DNA from: Spongilla lacustris
Taxonomy: Eukaryota; Porifera; Demospongiae; Spongillida; Spongillidae
Assembly (NCBI GenBank): GCA_949361645.1
Contig: OX442415.1
Location: forward strand, 15,438,331-15,502,330
DNA: 64,000 bases
Direction: 5' to 3'
In this document: positions 40,894 through 50,944 of the stretch, piece by piece
How the letters are laid out: every line of letters starts with the position of its first letter
How positions within the stretch are numbered: the stretch's first letter is position 1
Translations under genes and position numbers: made by a program
The notes under the pieces: model-generated
The model's database searches: none
What the model was told of the DNA's origin: nothing
What the model saw: the letters and a program-made list of their open reading frames with translations, nothing else

Positions 40894-41835
40894 CCTTTAA
40901 TCTGCGTGAAACGATCCTGAATTCAGGATCGGTAAAATCCTGAATTCAGGATGGTGAGTTCTGCCATTTATAACAACCATTGCAGTGAAAATTAAAATCA
41001 TTAAAACATAAAAGCTGTTTGTTTCAACAATGGTGCACACATTCTATAGCATGGAATAATTTTTATCATCTAGAAAGCTGCCCAAACTTCAAGGATGCAT
41101 AAGCATGTTCGTTGCTCCCGCGTACGTAAATTAAATGATTAGCAATTTAATGCTTACAAAGAGCATTGAACATATCAATTTTACTCCTTTTCACTACTTA
41201 TTGGTGGTACCACCTCCAGACTCTTGGTAGAAGTTGTATTTTTATCAAACTTGTACACAAAATAATAGAAAAGGGTAATTTATTATCACTGTCCGAGCAT
41301 CCGCCCCTTCTTTTTATGTCCAAACAGTACTGGTGACAGCATTTCTACCAATGCCAGGCATTTCTGCATCGCTCTCAATGACACAAATGCTTTTTTATTT
41401 TTATTTTGCAGAGGCTAACCATCGTACCACCCGCTCTGACTCGCTTTGCGTAGTCCGCCTTGAGTTAATTCGATGCTCGTACCTCCTGTGTCCCATATTG
41501 TTTAATTTGCTTATATGGCTCTCCTTACAGATCTTAGTAACAGTTTCTATCTTGAAAGTAAGCTTCCTGCTCTTTCCTCAACCTTATACCCGACTTTGAT
41601 GGTAACCGCGGCGAACGAAAAAGTAAACTAAGCCTAAACATTGTTTTTTCTAAACTGAAGAAATAAAGATTTGAATGACTAAAATGGATAGCGCTGTTTA
41701 GATGAAAGCCTACAGAAGCTAAATATAAAAAAAAAAATCAGCATTACCGTTCAAATTTATGTCGATACGAGCGGCGTAAAGTCATCCTTAATTCAGGATT
41801 TCCATCCTGAATTAAGGATGAAAATAGATTAAAGG
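40894..41835. mobile_element. TTAA-flanked (piggyBac-like) non-autonomous element, 942 bp
   Basis: The termini CCTTTAATCT and AGATTAAAGG are perfect inverted repeats flanked by TTAA on both sides (40890-40893 and 41836-41839). The left palindrome arm, where the element is absent, has a single TTAA at the equivalent place. Subterminal ATCCTGAATTCAGGAT palindromes occur near both ends. TTAA target duplication is diagnostic of piggyBac-type (or Kolobok-type) transposition, and CC[CT]T-type ends favour piggyBac. The interior open frame at 41333-41599 has no transposase motif. Confidence 0.92.
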
Positions 41836-41842
41836 TTAAGCA

Positions 41843-42011
41843 AAACTTTCGTCATCAACTACATTGCTCATGCATGATGAGCCTGGATTTGCAGCTGTAG
41901 TGGTCAAGCCTGCCAGAGTGCTGTGCAATGAGCACTTTATACACAAAATAGACCAGACATACATATCTGGCTTACAAAAAACACTCACACATTTTTTAAA
42001 TACACAAATTG
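41843..42011 (+). pseudogene. Exon-like fragment with splice donor (right arm)
   Basis: Mirror copy of 35339-35515. The GTAAGT donor is at 42012-42017. One Ala is Thr here. Confidence 0.4.
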
Positions 42012-42984
42012 GTAAGTGGGATATGTATATAGTGTGTTGCGAGTATTATTGAAATGAAATCCTAAAACACCCACTCGTTCAGCCTAAATTGATCAGGAAA
42101 AGCCTTCAAGTTGGTCATGTATCTTTTTACCATAAAGGGCAAAATTATAACATGGTAATGTCATTGAAATATGTGGACATCAATTTTAAAAAACCCAATT
42201 TTAATAACATCAAGCAATTTTAGCATGTTAAAATCGAAAAGCACTAGTGAATATGAAAGTACAGCTCCAATATCCAGCTTTCAGAAATTTTCACGTTATA
42301 AATAATTTTATTCTTGATATATGGATAGATATATACTATTCAAGGTGCAATACATAGTAACGTTGCTATGTGAGAATATCTATTTGGGTTTTGGTCACAC
42401 CCCCTCCCCCATCCTCTCCAAGTATGCTTCAAAATCCTATTTGGCCTAGATCTGTTAATTATGCTGCGTTCACTCTCAGTTTTGTTTAATTTTAATTCAG
42501 CGTCCAACTTATTCTGGTTGTCCCAAAATGTTTCATATAAAGATCAAAGCACATTGGGTCATGATTGATTTATCAGGGCCATAAATAATTGTAGCTGTGC
42601 ATGCCCCCCCCCCCCCCCCCCCCCCTCCCAAGTGCTTTCAGGTACTACATTACTTGATGTACACTTACAGGAGAATTTTTTTTTTTGGACCAGTATTATA
42701 ATAATGAGCATTTAACTTTAATATACATGTACATCATAGAGTAAGTAGAGTGGGAGAATTAATTAAACAGAACAACTGGTTGTACACAAAATAATTAATT
42801 ATGTGCTGAAATACTATAAGGTAGTGTGCAGGCTAAATGTTGATCACCGCTTTTTCGTGCAGGACAATTATTCAGCACACACAACCTAAATCAGAGATCT
42901 ACGGTCCTGTTAATACCCTGCATAACCTTTTGAATCATGGACACAATTACATTCCTTCATCTAATTAGTGCAAGCTAGTAGAAT

Positions 42985-43076
42985 TAACATACACGAGAGT
43001 TGAAGTTAAAAATTGATGGTCCGGTGCTCATCACCCAGCAGGTCTGGAAAGAACATAGAGGACCATAAAGCACACA
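42985..43076 (+). pseudogene. Exon-like coding remnant, module 2 (right arm)
   Basis: Mirror copy of 33455-33545, with the same one-base phase break before the I-D-G-P block. Confidence 0.4.
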
Positions 43077-43383
43077 TACATACACACACTCACACACACT
43101 CACACTCACAATCATGCACATGTGTACATACGTGCGTGCATACACATGCAAGTAGGCCTATATTTACACGCGCAGACATCCCCAAGAATGTCAGCTTACT
43201 ATGGCAGACGTGTATCAGGCACACAGATGATGATCAAAGCTCCAGTCCCCACCTAATTACTCCACCCCTCATTTCCTTTCCACACCCCTAATGTTGTGAA
43301 AAGAAAACTACACAGAACAGCAAGGTACACATGTAAAAGTACCACGTGTCTGGGCACAACACACACCAAAAACACAAAGCTAC

Positions 43384-44128
43384 CAGTGGCGAATCCAGGG
43401 GGGGGGGGGGGGCAACTGGGTTCTGCCCCCCCCCCCCCCCCCCCTCGCCAAATAGAAATTAAATATTCATAGCCAAGAGGCGGTGCCTTACACAATTAAT
43501 AGTATGTGCGAAAACGACTAAATGTACGTGCAGGCACAGGCTGCAGTGCCAGCCGGTGCGGTCGGGCAGGCATACACGTGCTCTAAATTAAAACTTCCGC
43601 GACAGCTGGAATTGTGTTTGAGTGAATTGCAAGGCGCCTATACAATTTTTTTTCAATATTAGCAGGTAGGGCTATGTAGCAAATCCGTACAGTCAAAATT
43701 AATATTATAGTTCACCGGTTCTTCTGACGTTGAAGTAACTCTGGACTGACCAGATAGGGCCTCGGAGTCGAAAGCGACCAAGCAAAGTAGGTTTGCCATT
43801 GGATGCATGATACCGGTATTATAGATCATTTGTACACAATGCTGATAACACCACCAGCTAACTTTGGTGTCACTTCACGCAAAGATAATAGAGTTTATCT
43901 ACGTAGATGAGTTATAACGTTTTTGGTGCAGTTTTTACGTACTTTTGGGGGGTTTACAACGCAAAAAGCGTTGGCTTCTGGGGCTATGCCCCAGGCCCCG
44001 CTGGGGGAGCTTACAGCCCCCCCCCCGCACCCTCCCCGGGGTGGCTACGCCTCCTGATTTGCCCCACCCCCTGCCACACCCTCACCTTTGCTCCCCCCCC
44101 CCGCTCCCAATTCCTGGATCCGCCCCTG
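43384..44128 (+). mobile_element. CAG[TG]GGCG[AG]ATCCAGG TIR element, long form, 745 bp
   Basis: It runs from CAGTGGCGAATCCAGG to CCTGGATCCGCCCCTG. Compared with the left-arm copy it has about 450 extra bases (roughly 43480-43935) joined at GTAC, most simply explained by a deletion in the left arm. The interior contains no transposase frame. Confidence 0.8.
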
Positions 44129-44149
44129 GCTACGGTTCTGCGTATTTAT

Positions 44150-44317
44150 CCCCGTAAAGTAGGTAAATTAAAACGCCCACGAACACTACCTAGTGCACCG
44201 AGACGACTGATCAAAACATACGTGAGAGTTGGAGTCGACAGACCGGTTGTCATCACTCAGGAGATCTGGAAAGAACAATTGAGTGACCATAAACTATTAG
44301 CTAGTGATAACTACTGA
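44150..44317 (+). pseudogene. Exon-like coding remnant, module 1 (right arm)
   Basis: Mirror copy of 32690-32830. The frame is open through YVRVGVDRPVVITQEIWKEQ and ends in LLASDNY. Confidence 0.4.
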
Positions 44318-44740
44318 GTAGCATGCACGCGTGTTAAAATACACAGGCAGCTTCAGAATGAAATGCAATTTACACCATCATTCTAAACGTTAGCCTCACC
44401 TCCAGCTTCCTTGAGCTTGTTGGTCATACTAGGGTGCAATAGTAAAAGATTAAAAACTTTCCTCGAAGACAAGTCCAAAGCGTGGCCATGTTGTATACGA
44501 GAAACAAAGAGGAACGTCTTATTATAAAAAAGTAGAGAAATTTTGAAATGACATCGGTGTGTCTACGCGAGTTTTGGCACGATCGACACATGCGACCGGT
44601 ATGGGGACCCGACTTGCATCGGTCGGGTCCCCAGACTGTGCAATTTTGGGTATGGTGTGCATCGTAAACAATGTGTGGTGTAGTTTTGGCACGAATTACA
44701 TCCCATAGTGGTGTAGTTTTGGCACGAATTACATCCCATA

Positions 44741-46854
44741 TATATATCAGGTGTGAATCACCTGGGGTCGATCGTGGAATTGTTTATCCATTGTTAACTT
44801 GAATTCACAACGAATACACGGCTGGGTATCGTTTCTGAACCGCTCGCGCAAAAGCATGTTTGATCACGTGACCACGATTGCAATTGTTCGAGAGCGCCCT
44901 TCAAGCTTGAATTGGAGTTCAGACGCAGGTATATGCGTCTTCTGCAAGCGGCTCGTCACGATGCCTTCAGTATATCATAATAGGTGAAGAAACCAGCACA
45001 GCCGTACTGTCACACGGCCACATGTGCAGCCAACCGATTGTGGTTCAGCCAGTTCGCCTGCTGCATGTCCTGATGCTGATAATTCAGATATTGGCCCGGT
45101 CCTAGAGGATGAACCCGAAGCCTGCTCTTGTAGGTAGGCCTAGCCGTCTTCTTTATGACAATCCTCGTTAGCAGAAATATGTAATCAGCTCTGAGCACCA
45201 GCGGTGATGTATATTGCAGGATTTGCACAGTAAGCATCACTCTTATATTGAAACTGCACTTACCCAATTGTCCTTTTCATGTCAAGGTTGATGTCCAGTG
45301 CATTTGCAATCTCAGCTAGGACCAAGCCAGATACTCTAGCTCATACCGTCTCTGCCAACTAAGAAGGAGCAGCAGGCACAGAACTTTAGGAGCAAGTTGC
45401 AAACCAAACCGAATGCTTGAGCTAGCTGTGGATGCACATCAGTAAGTGGTTGGTTTACACAATGCAGTTTCATTGACGTTTTGAGGTCTTGCATACTCTA
45501 GTTCTGCGCACCCACACTTCAGTTTCATTAGTAGGTGCATGTTAAGATGCAATGCAAAGCCTGAGAAAGGAGATGTGGAAATGAGTGCCAAACCTTACTT
45601 GCATAGCTGTGGACCATCAGGAAACCAAGTAGATACTTGTTTTGTGTGGTTGGCTCTTTAAAAGGTATGTTACTCATTTATACATGTGCCTGAATGCATA
45701 TCTATACAGGTGTGTTCAAGCTTGATGAATTACGAATAAGCGAATTACGAATAAGCGAATTACACCGAGCTGTGGTGGATAAACCGAGTTAAGGAGAAGC
45801 TCAAATTCCATCTCCTTCCTTCATCAGGGCTCAACACTGAAAGGTAATGGTGTGATCAGGTCCTGTAACATATATGCCGATACACTTGCTCCTACATGTA
45901 GCAAAGACACATACGGATTTTTCTGTCATTTAAATCAATCACAAATGAAGTGAGTATTGATTTTTCTCTTTTTGTGTATTTTAATAATGTCTCCTCATCA
46001 GTGTGGTGATGGTGTGATGCACTTATATCAGTCATCAGAGGTTCAAGATTTCCTGACAGGAATGTCATCTACACATGATAAAGCCATCTATTGTCACGGA
46101 GCACTTCGTAAGGTGATCAGCCAATTTTTTTTAACACTGTTGGTACATTGTAATGCTAATGCTCTGCAACCCTAGATCAGTGTATGTAGGCCAACTCAGT
46201 TGGGATCTGTATTGCTTCCAACACAGGAACTTGGGGATATGTCTATCACCACTCCAGGCTGCTTCTCCCTCCCACTGCAAGCTTGTGTCACCTGGGGCAA
46301 AGCAACAGTGACAGCTGAACTTAATGTCGGTTACTTTGTGCTCTACATAAACAGAGTTGCATGAATCTCCAATAAGTCCACCAAATAGTGTGCCCTTTAT
46401 TACATGTATAGTGCTATAATAGATTTGTGGAGTTAGGATCTTACTGAGCTGCTTCGAAAGTGAAAGCACCCGCTACTGTATGGTACACACCATATGGATC
46501 CTCACACGTGCAACAGCCATTGTTTGGACTGTTTCAGTGGTACATCAGTGCACCTCAACGTGTGTTGTGGATTCTCTGCTACCAGGATGAAACGACAGAG
46601 AGTAACTGAAAACACATTGTGTTTGAAACATGTCTGTGTATTGTTATAATGTTTACTGCATTGCAAATAATATAAAAAAATGATATTAAAGCGAAGAATA
46701 AAAAAAAACATTAGAAGCGCGCTAAATAAGGATTACGGTATAGCTTTGAATTTCACGGGTGATTCATCAGCTATTTCACACATGAATCAGGTGCGGTTGA
46801 TAATGATTCACCCGTGATATTTTTATAGACGTAGCACAGCTGCTCCCGAAAACT
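44741..46854. other. Mostly unidentified DNA with one or two exon-like pieces
   Basis: At 45984-46110 an AG acceptor (CCTCATCAG) precedes an open stretch reading HLYQSSEVQDFLTGMSSTHD then KAIYCHGALRK, ending at CGTAAG/GTGATC, a fair donor. That makes a 42-codon exon candidate of unknown family. At 44799-44987 a frame ends CVFCKRLVTMPSVYHNR. A 17-bp doublet GAATTACGAATAAGCGA lies near 45730. Nothing else is supported. Confidence 0.3.
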
Positions 46855-46972
46855 TGTGATTCACCCGCGTACTAGTAGAGACGCTACGCAAGCGTTAACG
46901 TCTGTGATTCATTGTTAAAAAGCTGGCCGTGTACTAGTATCATCTTTCATGTAGCGCCACCACGTTACTACA
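46855..46972 (+). repeat. Possible 5' LTR end of Gypsy-1
   Basis: TGTGATTCACCCGCGTACTA to GTTACTACA precedes the primer site and has TG..CA borders. However, I find no second copy, so the LTR start is a guess. Confidence 0.35.
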
Positions 46973-46975
46973 CAT

Positions 46976-46986
46976 TGGCGACGAGG
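46976..46986 (+). other. Primer-binding site, Gypsy-1
   Basis: TGGCGACGAGG lies shortly after the putative LTR end and 36 nt before the gag ATG. The same string marks Gypsy-2 at 56024, and a variant (TTAGCGACGAG) marks the TRIM-like element. Confidence 0.75.
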
Positions 46987-47021
46987 TAAACAGTAACAGT
47001 GTGTTTTTGTTTTCTGCAGGT

Positions 47022-48094
47022 ATGACCCTACATAGAGTGATTGGGCAGTTTGACAGGGACACGGACGACTGGGATTCGTACTGCGAGCGTTTTGAACTTT
47101 ACGCAGAGGCAAATGACATCACCGCCGCTGAAAAACGCCGGGCAGTGTTTCTTAGTGTGTGTGGAGCCCCTACCTATGAACTGATCCGTAGTTAAGTCGC
47201 TCCGGACAAGCCCACTGACAAAACGCTGCGGGAGTTAGCCAAGCTGGTGAAAGATCATCTTACTCCCAGACCCTCGAGCATCGTCCAAAGGTTCCATTTT
47301 AATGCGCGCAGTCAAAGTGAGAACGAATCCGTTTCCCAATATGTTGCTGAGCTCAGGAAGTTGGCTGAGACCTGTGAGTTTGATGCTTCACAAGAAAATA
47401 TGTTGCGGGATCGGCTCGTTTGTGGGTTGCGTGACCCAAAGACCCAGCGTCGACTGCTAGCAGAGTCCCAGCTTACTTTTGGCAAAGCTTTCGAAATAGC
47501 CCAAGCGGCCGAACTAGCAGAGAAGAGCGTAAAAGACTTGCAGGGTCAGTCCAATACTGAATCAGCGCAAGCCTTCAAGTTGGAACCAGTCAGACGTACA
47601 AGAAGGCAATCGCCAGTCTGTTCTCGCTGTGGGGGAAAGCACCAATCTACCAAATGCCGATTCAGGGATGCTGAATGCTATTCCTGTGGTAAGACTGGGT
47701 ATATTGCTAAGGTCTGCCGCAGCAACAAGGCCCCGCGACATCGCTCTCGCTCACTGATTCGTAATTCCCAGCAGGAAGAAGCGGAAGGCAGTAGAAAGCG
47801 AGATGTATATACGCTTTTCCACCTCATGGACAAGATTGTGGATCCCCTTATGATAACTGTGATTGCTGAAGGTATTCGATTGCCAAAGCAAATTGACACC
47901 GGCGCGGCAGTGTCAGTCATCAGCGAACTGACATACAACCGCCTTTGGTCAGAAGCAAAGAGACCAACGCTGCAACACACATCAGTTCAGCTGTGTACCT
48001 ACTCCGGAGAAAAACTTCCTGTGTGTGGCCAGTTTCAGGTTCTGGTTAGCTGCAAAGGCCAGGAAGCACGCTTAAGGTTGGTGGTGGTTGCCGG
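47022..48094 (+). pseudogene. Gypsy-1 gag and protease, one nonsense codon, then interrupted
   Basis: The ATG at 47022 opens a Gag capsid (QFDRDTDDWDSYCERFELYA). One in-frame TAA at 47193-47195 interrupts it; the same frame continues with the SQSENESVSQYVAELRKLAE capsid helix and LVCGLRDPKTQRRLL. Two zinc knuckles follow: CSRCGGKHQSTKC, and CYSCGKTGYIAKVC in which the histidine is replaced by tyrosine. The aspartic protease has its D-T-G at about 47894-47902 (QIDTGAAVSVISE). The frame is cut at CCGG (48091-48094) by the Ginger-like end. The next protease and RT residues are found only at 54482 on the opposite strand. Confidence 0.92.
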
Positions 48095-48542
48095 TGTCAT
48101 AGGGTATATACGGTCCGGCCCAATTTTCGGTCCGGCGGACCGTATTCCCTTAGGGAATACGGTCCCCCCCGGACCCAACTCCCTAGGGAATACGGTCCGT
48201 GTAAAATATTGTACATCCAGGGAATACAGTCCGGGGGAGGAGGCGGACTCAATTCCCTGACAGAAAGGAGATTTGATTTTGACAACCACTGGTATATCAT
48301 AGTGAAAAGAGAGGTCGATCCTCACCGAAATCGCAACCGTTAGCGTTTGACAACCACTGGTAATTATAATTAAAAAGAGAAAACGATTCTCACCGAAATC
48401 GCAACCGTTAAGGCAGACAAATTTATAATGAAAACCATGCATTTAACAGAAGTTCTATAATTGATAATTTGGAAGTTATATAATGAAAGCAATTTAAAAC
48501 CAAGACAGAAGTTCTTTCACGGCATCAGATGTTTAATGTATA
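48095..48542 (+). mobile_element. Ginger-like element, left terminal segment
   Basis: It begins TGTCATAGGG directly after CCGG. The first 90 bp (GGTATA..CGGTCCGGCCCAAT, GGTCCGGCGGACCGTATTCC) are repeated at 54483 in the same plus orientation. In Gypsy sense the two copies are therefore inverted ends of one insertion. TGTNR termini and a CCGG 4-bp target duplication are the published hallmarks of Ginger DNA transposons. The subterminal part is an array of TAGGGAATACGGTCC modules. A 66-72 bp doublet (TTTGACAACCACTGGTA... to GAAATCGCAACCGTTA) lies at 48274-48412. No integrase was seen. Confidence 0.7.
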
Positions 48543-48941
48543 TGTTACTGCCCGATTCACAACCTTTGACCCGCTTTAAAGCGGGTCGACCCGCTTCACA
48601 GCCGGTCGACCGGCTTCAAAACGGGCGGCCCGCTTTAAAGCCGGTCGATTAACTAATTAAGTTGTCTTAGTTTAGATAATACATCCCATGAAGTGTTTTG
48701 AATAGACCCGCTCACACATAGCTTCCTGCCACTTGTTGTTCAAGCCGCACCTGTGGGATAGGTGTGAAAACCAAAGGATGCATGGTTAGCACTACTGATA
48801 TAAGGCTATATTTTTTAGATCCTGTTATAGCCGTCTTCCAGGCGTTAGATACTTAGAGGAACAAGTGGCGTGTATTGGCAGGCCGGAGTATTGTGAAAAA
48901 TTACTGCTACTATAAAAGATCCATCGTCCAGTGAAAAGAAC

Positions 48942-49283
48942 TTGCACTACTTAGTAAAGAAGAACAAGTACGAATTCCTCCACTGGTTGATCATATCATC
49001 CATTCATTGTCTATGTTCCTTTTATTCCACCATAAATGTACATGACGGCCTGCATTCCACCATTCCAGAGGCAACAATAAAGAACATCTGCACATTCTTG
49101 ATGTGTAGTGAATCTCACATAAATGTAAGAATATTAATAACGGATACTGACAAGCAGGAAAATGCAAGTGATTGTGGCATGCACTCACTGGCATTCAGCA
49201 CAGCGTTGATCTTCACCAGCACATATATGTGCTGGCGAAGATCAACAGTTTTATGTGGCAACACCTATGAAATGCCTAACTGA
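48942..49283 (+). pseudogene. Ulp1-like cysteine peptidase (C48) C-terminal half
   Basis: The open frame covers the catalytic half of a Ulp1/SENP-type domain. It shows an L-H-W in EFLHWLIISSIHC (catalytic His), an N-V-H-D-G-L (catalytic Asp; the usual Tyr before it is His), and DKQENASDCGMHSLAFSTAL with the oxyanion Gln and nucleophile Cys. All four active-site positions are present, although the N-terminal half of the domain and any transposase are missing. Ulp1 domains accompany several eukaryotic DNA transposons (Ginger, KDZ, some Mutator-like), presumably processing SUMO-like tags or transposon proteins. Its location in the centre of a TIR element fits that. Confidence 0.75.
49207..49248. 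repeat. Perfect-ended hairpin in the Ulp1 element
   Basis: GTTGATCTTC, then AGCACATATATGTGCT, then GAAGATCAAC forms a 42-bp near-perfect palindrome just after the peptidase Cys region. It disrupts the C-terminal helix, so the peptidase was damaged by a small palindrome insertion or by local mutation. Confidence 0.8.
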
Positions 49284-49712
49284 ATGATGGGACTGGAGAT
49301 GGAACCAAAAAAAGTGAGAGGAAGGAAGAATGTTTTGAAGAACCTGAGAATATCAATATATTGCACATGGTGATGAAGGTTCCATGAAGATTGCATAAAA
49401 GTACCGTTTGGAATCGGGAAAGAACCATGCACAAACAGGATGGACATGTGATTCATGTGTTGTATAAATAAACACTAGCTGTAGTCATTAATTTACTGTG
49501 TGCTTAAAATCCCCATTCAGCAACTTACAATTTGCTCAAATGCAATGAGCTCGAGGAATGTTAAGCCATGCATATCACGCACGCATGGACTACTGATCAT
49601 GATATAGCTGAATCGCTTACGTGCTTATGAATTCGAAGTCTCTGCATGTACATGTGTACTTGCATATGTGTGACTGCGTGTGTATGTGTATTCTCAGCTG
49701 CGTGTGAGTGTG

Positions 49713-49750
49713 TATGTGTGTGTGTGCGTGCGTGCGTGCGTGCGTGCGTG

Positions 49751-49814
<64 letters not shown>
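49713..49814 (+). repeat. (GT)n / (GCGT)n microsatellite
   Basis: (GCGT)6-7 at 49728-49750 is followed by about 29 GT units. Cys/Val-rich (plus) and Thr/His-rich (minus) open frames here are by-products. Confidence 0.95.
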
Positions 49815-49818
<4 letters not shown>

Positions 49819-50051
49819 TATCTCACGCACATATATGCACATTGAGACGACTGCATGATGAATCGATCGAATTAAGTTTTGAACTGGGTCAGCCGGCTTT
49901 AAAGCGGGTCAGGTGATGAATCGGGTTGGCCGGCTTTAAAGCCGGTCAACCCGCTTTAAAACGGGCGGCCGGCTTTAAAACGGGCGGCCGGCTTTAAAAC
50001 GGGCGGCCCGCTTTAAAGCGGGTCAGGTTGTGAATCGGGCAGTAACATATA

Positions 50052-50340
50052 TATTATAGTGAATAGCTAATTTTAATTTAAACACAAGGCAGAATTTATA
50101 TAATGAAATTAATTTAAACACAATAAGACACTTGAAACAAGAATGAAGTTCTTTCACGACATCAGATGTTTAATTGGAGGTGGCTGTGCTCCTTTCTTCT
50201 GTTCTTGGCATGAAGTGTGTTCTAAACTATGATTTTGACTCGTTGTATATTGACAGATTGTTCTTAAAAATTCCTTCAGGATAATAAAAAGTTCATATGG
50301 AATAATTTTGTTGTACATGTATATGCATTCTTTGTAGGAA
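50052..50340. other. Remainder of the Ginger-like segment up to the pol breakpoint
   Basis: It begins with the duplicated block described for the nested element and runs to the abrupt start of Gypsy-1 RNase H on the minus strand. There is no coding pattern. The junction at about 50341-50365 is a rearrangement breakpoint within RNase H. Confidence 0.5.
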
Positions 50341-50936
50341 AACAAAGCTCTTTTTCAGAGCATATTTTCTTGATGACGCCATTGGAGACACAGGTCGGCT
50401 TTCGCTGAATAAGTACTGTAACGGCTTGTGGTCTGAAAAGATGACATATTCCTGACCAAACAAATACTGGTGAAACTTTTTCACACCGTAGACAACAGCC
50501 AAGCCCTCCTTCTCCAGTTGGCAGTACTTTTTCTCTGCCGGTGCGAGCGTTCGGGAAGCATAAGCTATGGGACGCTCCAAGCCATCAGCAAACTGGTGTG
50601 AGAGGACTGCGCCAATGCTGTAGGGAGAAGCATCGCAAGACAGACACAGCTTTTTCTTCACATCAAAAGGTGTCAATACCTTTGCCGATGTGAGTAGGTG
50701 CTTTGCCTTACAGAAAGCTTCATTCTGCGCGTGTCCCCAGCGCCACCGAATGTTCTTCTTCAGTAAACCATATAGAGGAGCAAGAGTACTGGCTAGGTTG
50801 GGTAGGAATTTCCCATAGAAGTTGAGTAGTCCTAGAAATGATCTGAGCTGTTGGAGATTCTGCGGAGGCGGGGCGTCAAGGATTGCTCGTTTCTTCTCTT
50901 CGGTCGGGTGAATTCCCTCCGCCGAGATTTTGTGTC
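50341..50936 (-). pseudogene. Gypsy-1 pol, RT thumb to RNase H (after the hAT insertion)
   Basis: From the target duplication downward the minus strand reads the RT end (HKISAEGIHPTEEKKRAILD), LRSFLGLLNFYGKFLPNLAS, then RNase H with LCLSCDASPYSIGAVLSHQF, the LEKEGLAVVYGVKKF Glu segment and the SDHKPL Asp segment. It is truncated just after YLFSESRPVSPMASS, so the end of RNase H and all of integrase are absent. The reading frame joins in phase with 53715-54482 once the 2.76-kb insertion and one copy of the 8-bp duplication are left out. Confidence 0.9.
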
Positions 50937-50944
50937 CAAGGTAC

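Larger units (their letters stand above)
39232..44740 (-). repeat. Giant inverted repeat, right arm (about 5.5 kb)
   Basis: This is the reverse complement of 32264-37335. The outer end is peculiar: the last 32 bp (GTGTAGTTTTGGCACGAATT to CATCCCATA) are present twice in tandem (44676-44707 and 44709-44740), while the left arm has one copy. This arm carries the 942-bp TTAA-flanked insertion and the longer version of the CAGTGGCGAATCC element. Confidence 0.95.
48543..50047 (+). mobile_element. TIR element with Ulp1 remnant, 1.5 kb, nested
   Basis: TGTTACTGCCCGATTCACAA at 48543 pairs with TTGTGAATCGGGCAGTAACA ending at 50047. Both ends continue into arrays of CCCGCTTTAAAGCGGG palindromes (48560-48650 and 49885-50030). 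TATA flanks each side (48539-48542 and 50048-50051). Outside it, a block of about 65 bp (ATATAATGAAA..AATTTAAA... to CATCAGATGTTTAA) occurs on both sides (48473-48537 and 50096-50174), so it sits between direct repeats of its host. The TGTTA terminus also fits TGTNR. The superfamily is uncertain: Ginger-related or a KDZ-type element. Confidence 0.85.

Noticed and set aside
32264..44740. Interpretation of the palindrome as a Polinton or Maverick-type giant TIR element
   Set aside because: No polymerase B, integrase, capsid or ATPase motif occurs in arms or spacer, and the outer ends show no target duplication.
46131..46469. Minus-strand 112-codon frame
   Set aside because: The Cys/Trp/His content suggested a small domain, but no motif could be matched and an equally long patternless reading exists on the other strand.
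49597..49916. Cys/Val and His/Thr open frames near 49.7 kb
   Set aside because: They are generated by the (GT)n and (GCGT)n microsatellite. The similar frames at 58729-59226 are rejected for the same reason.
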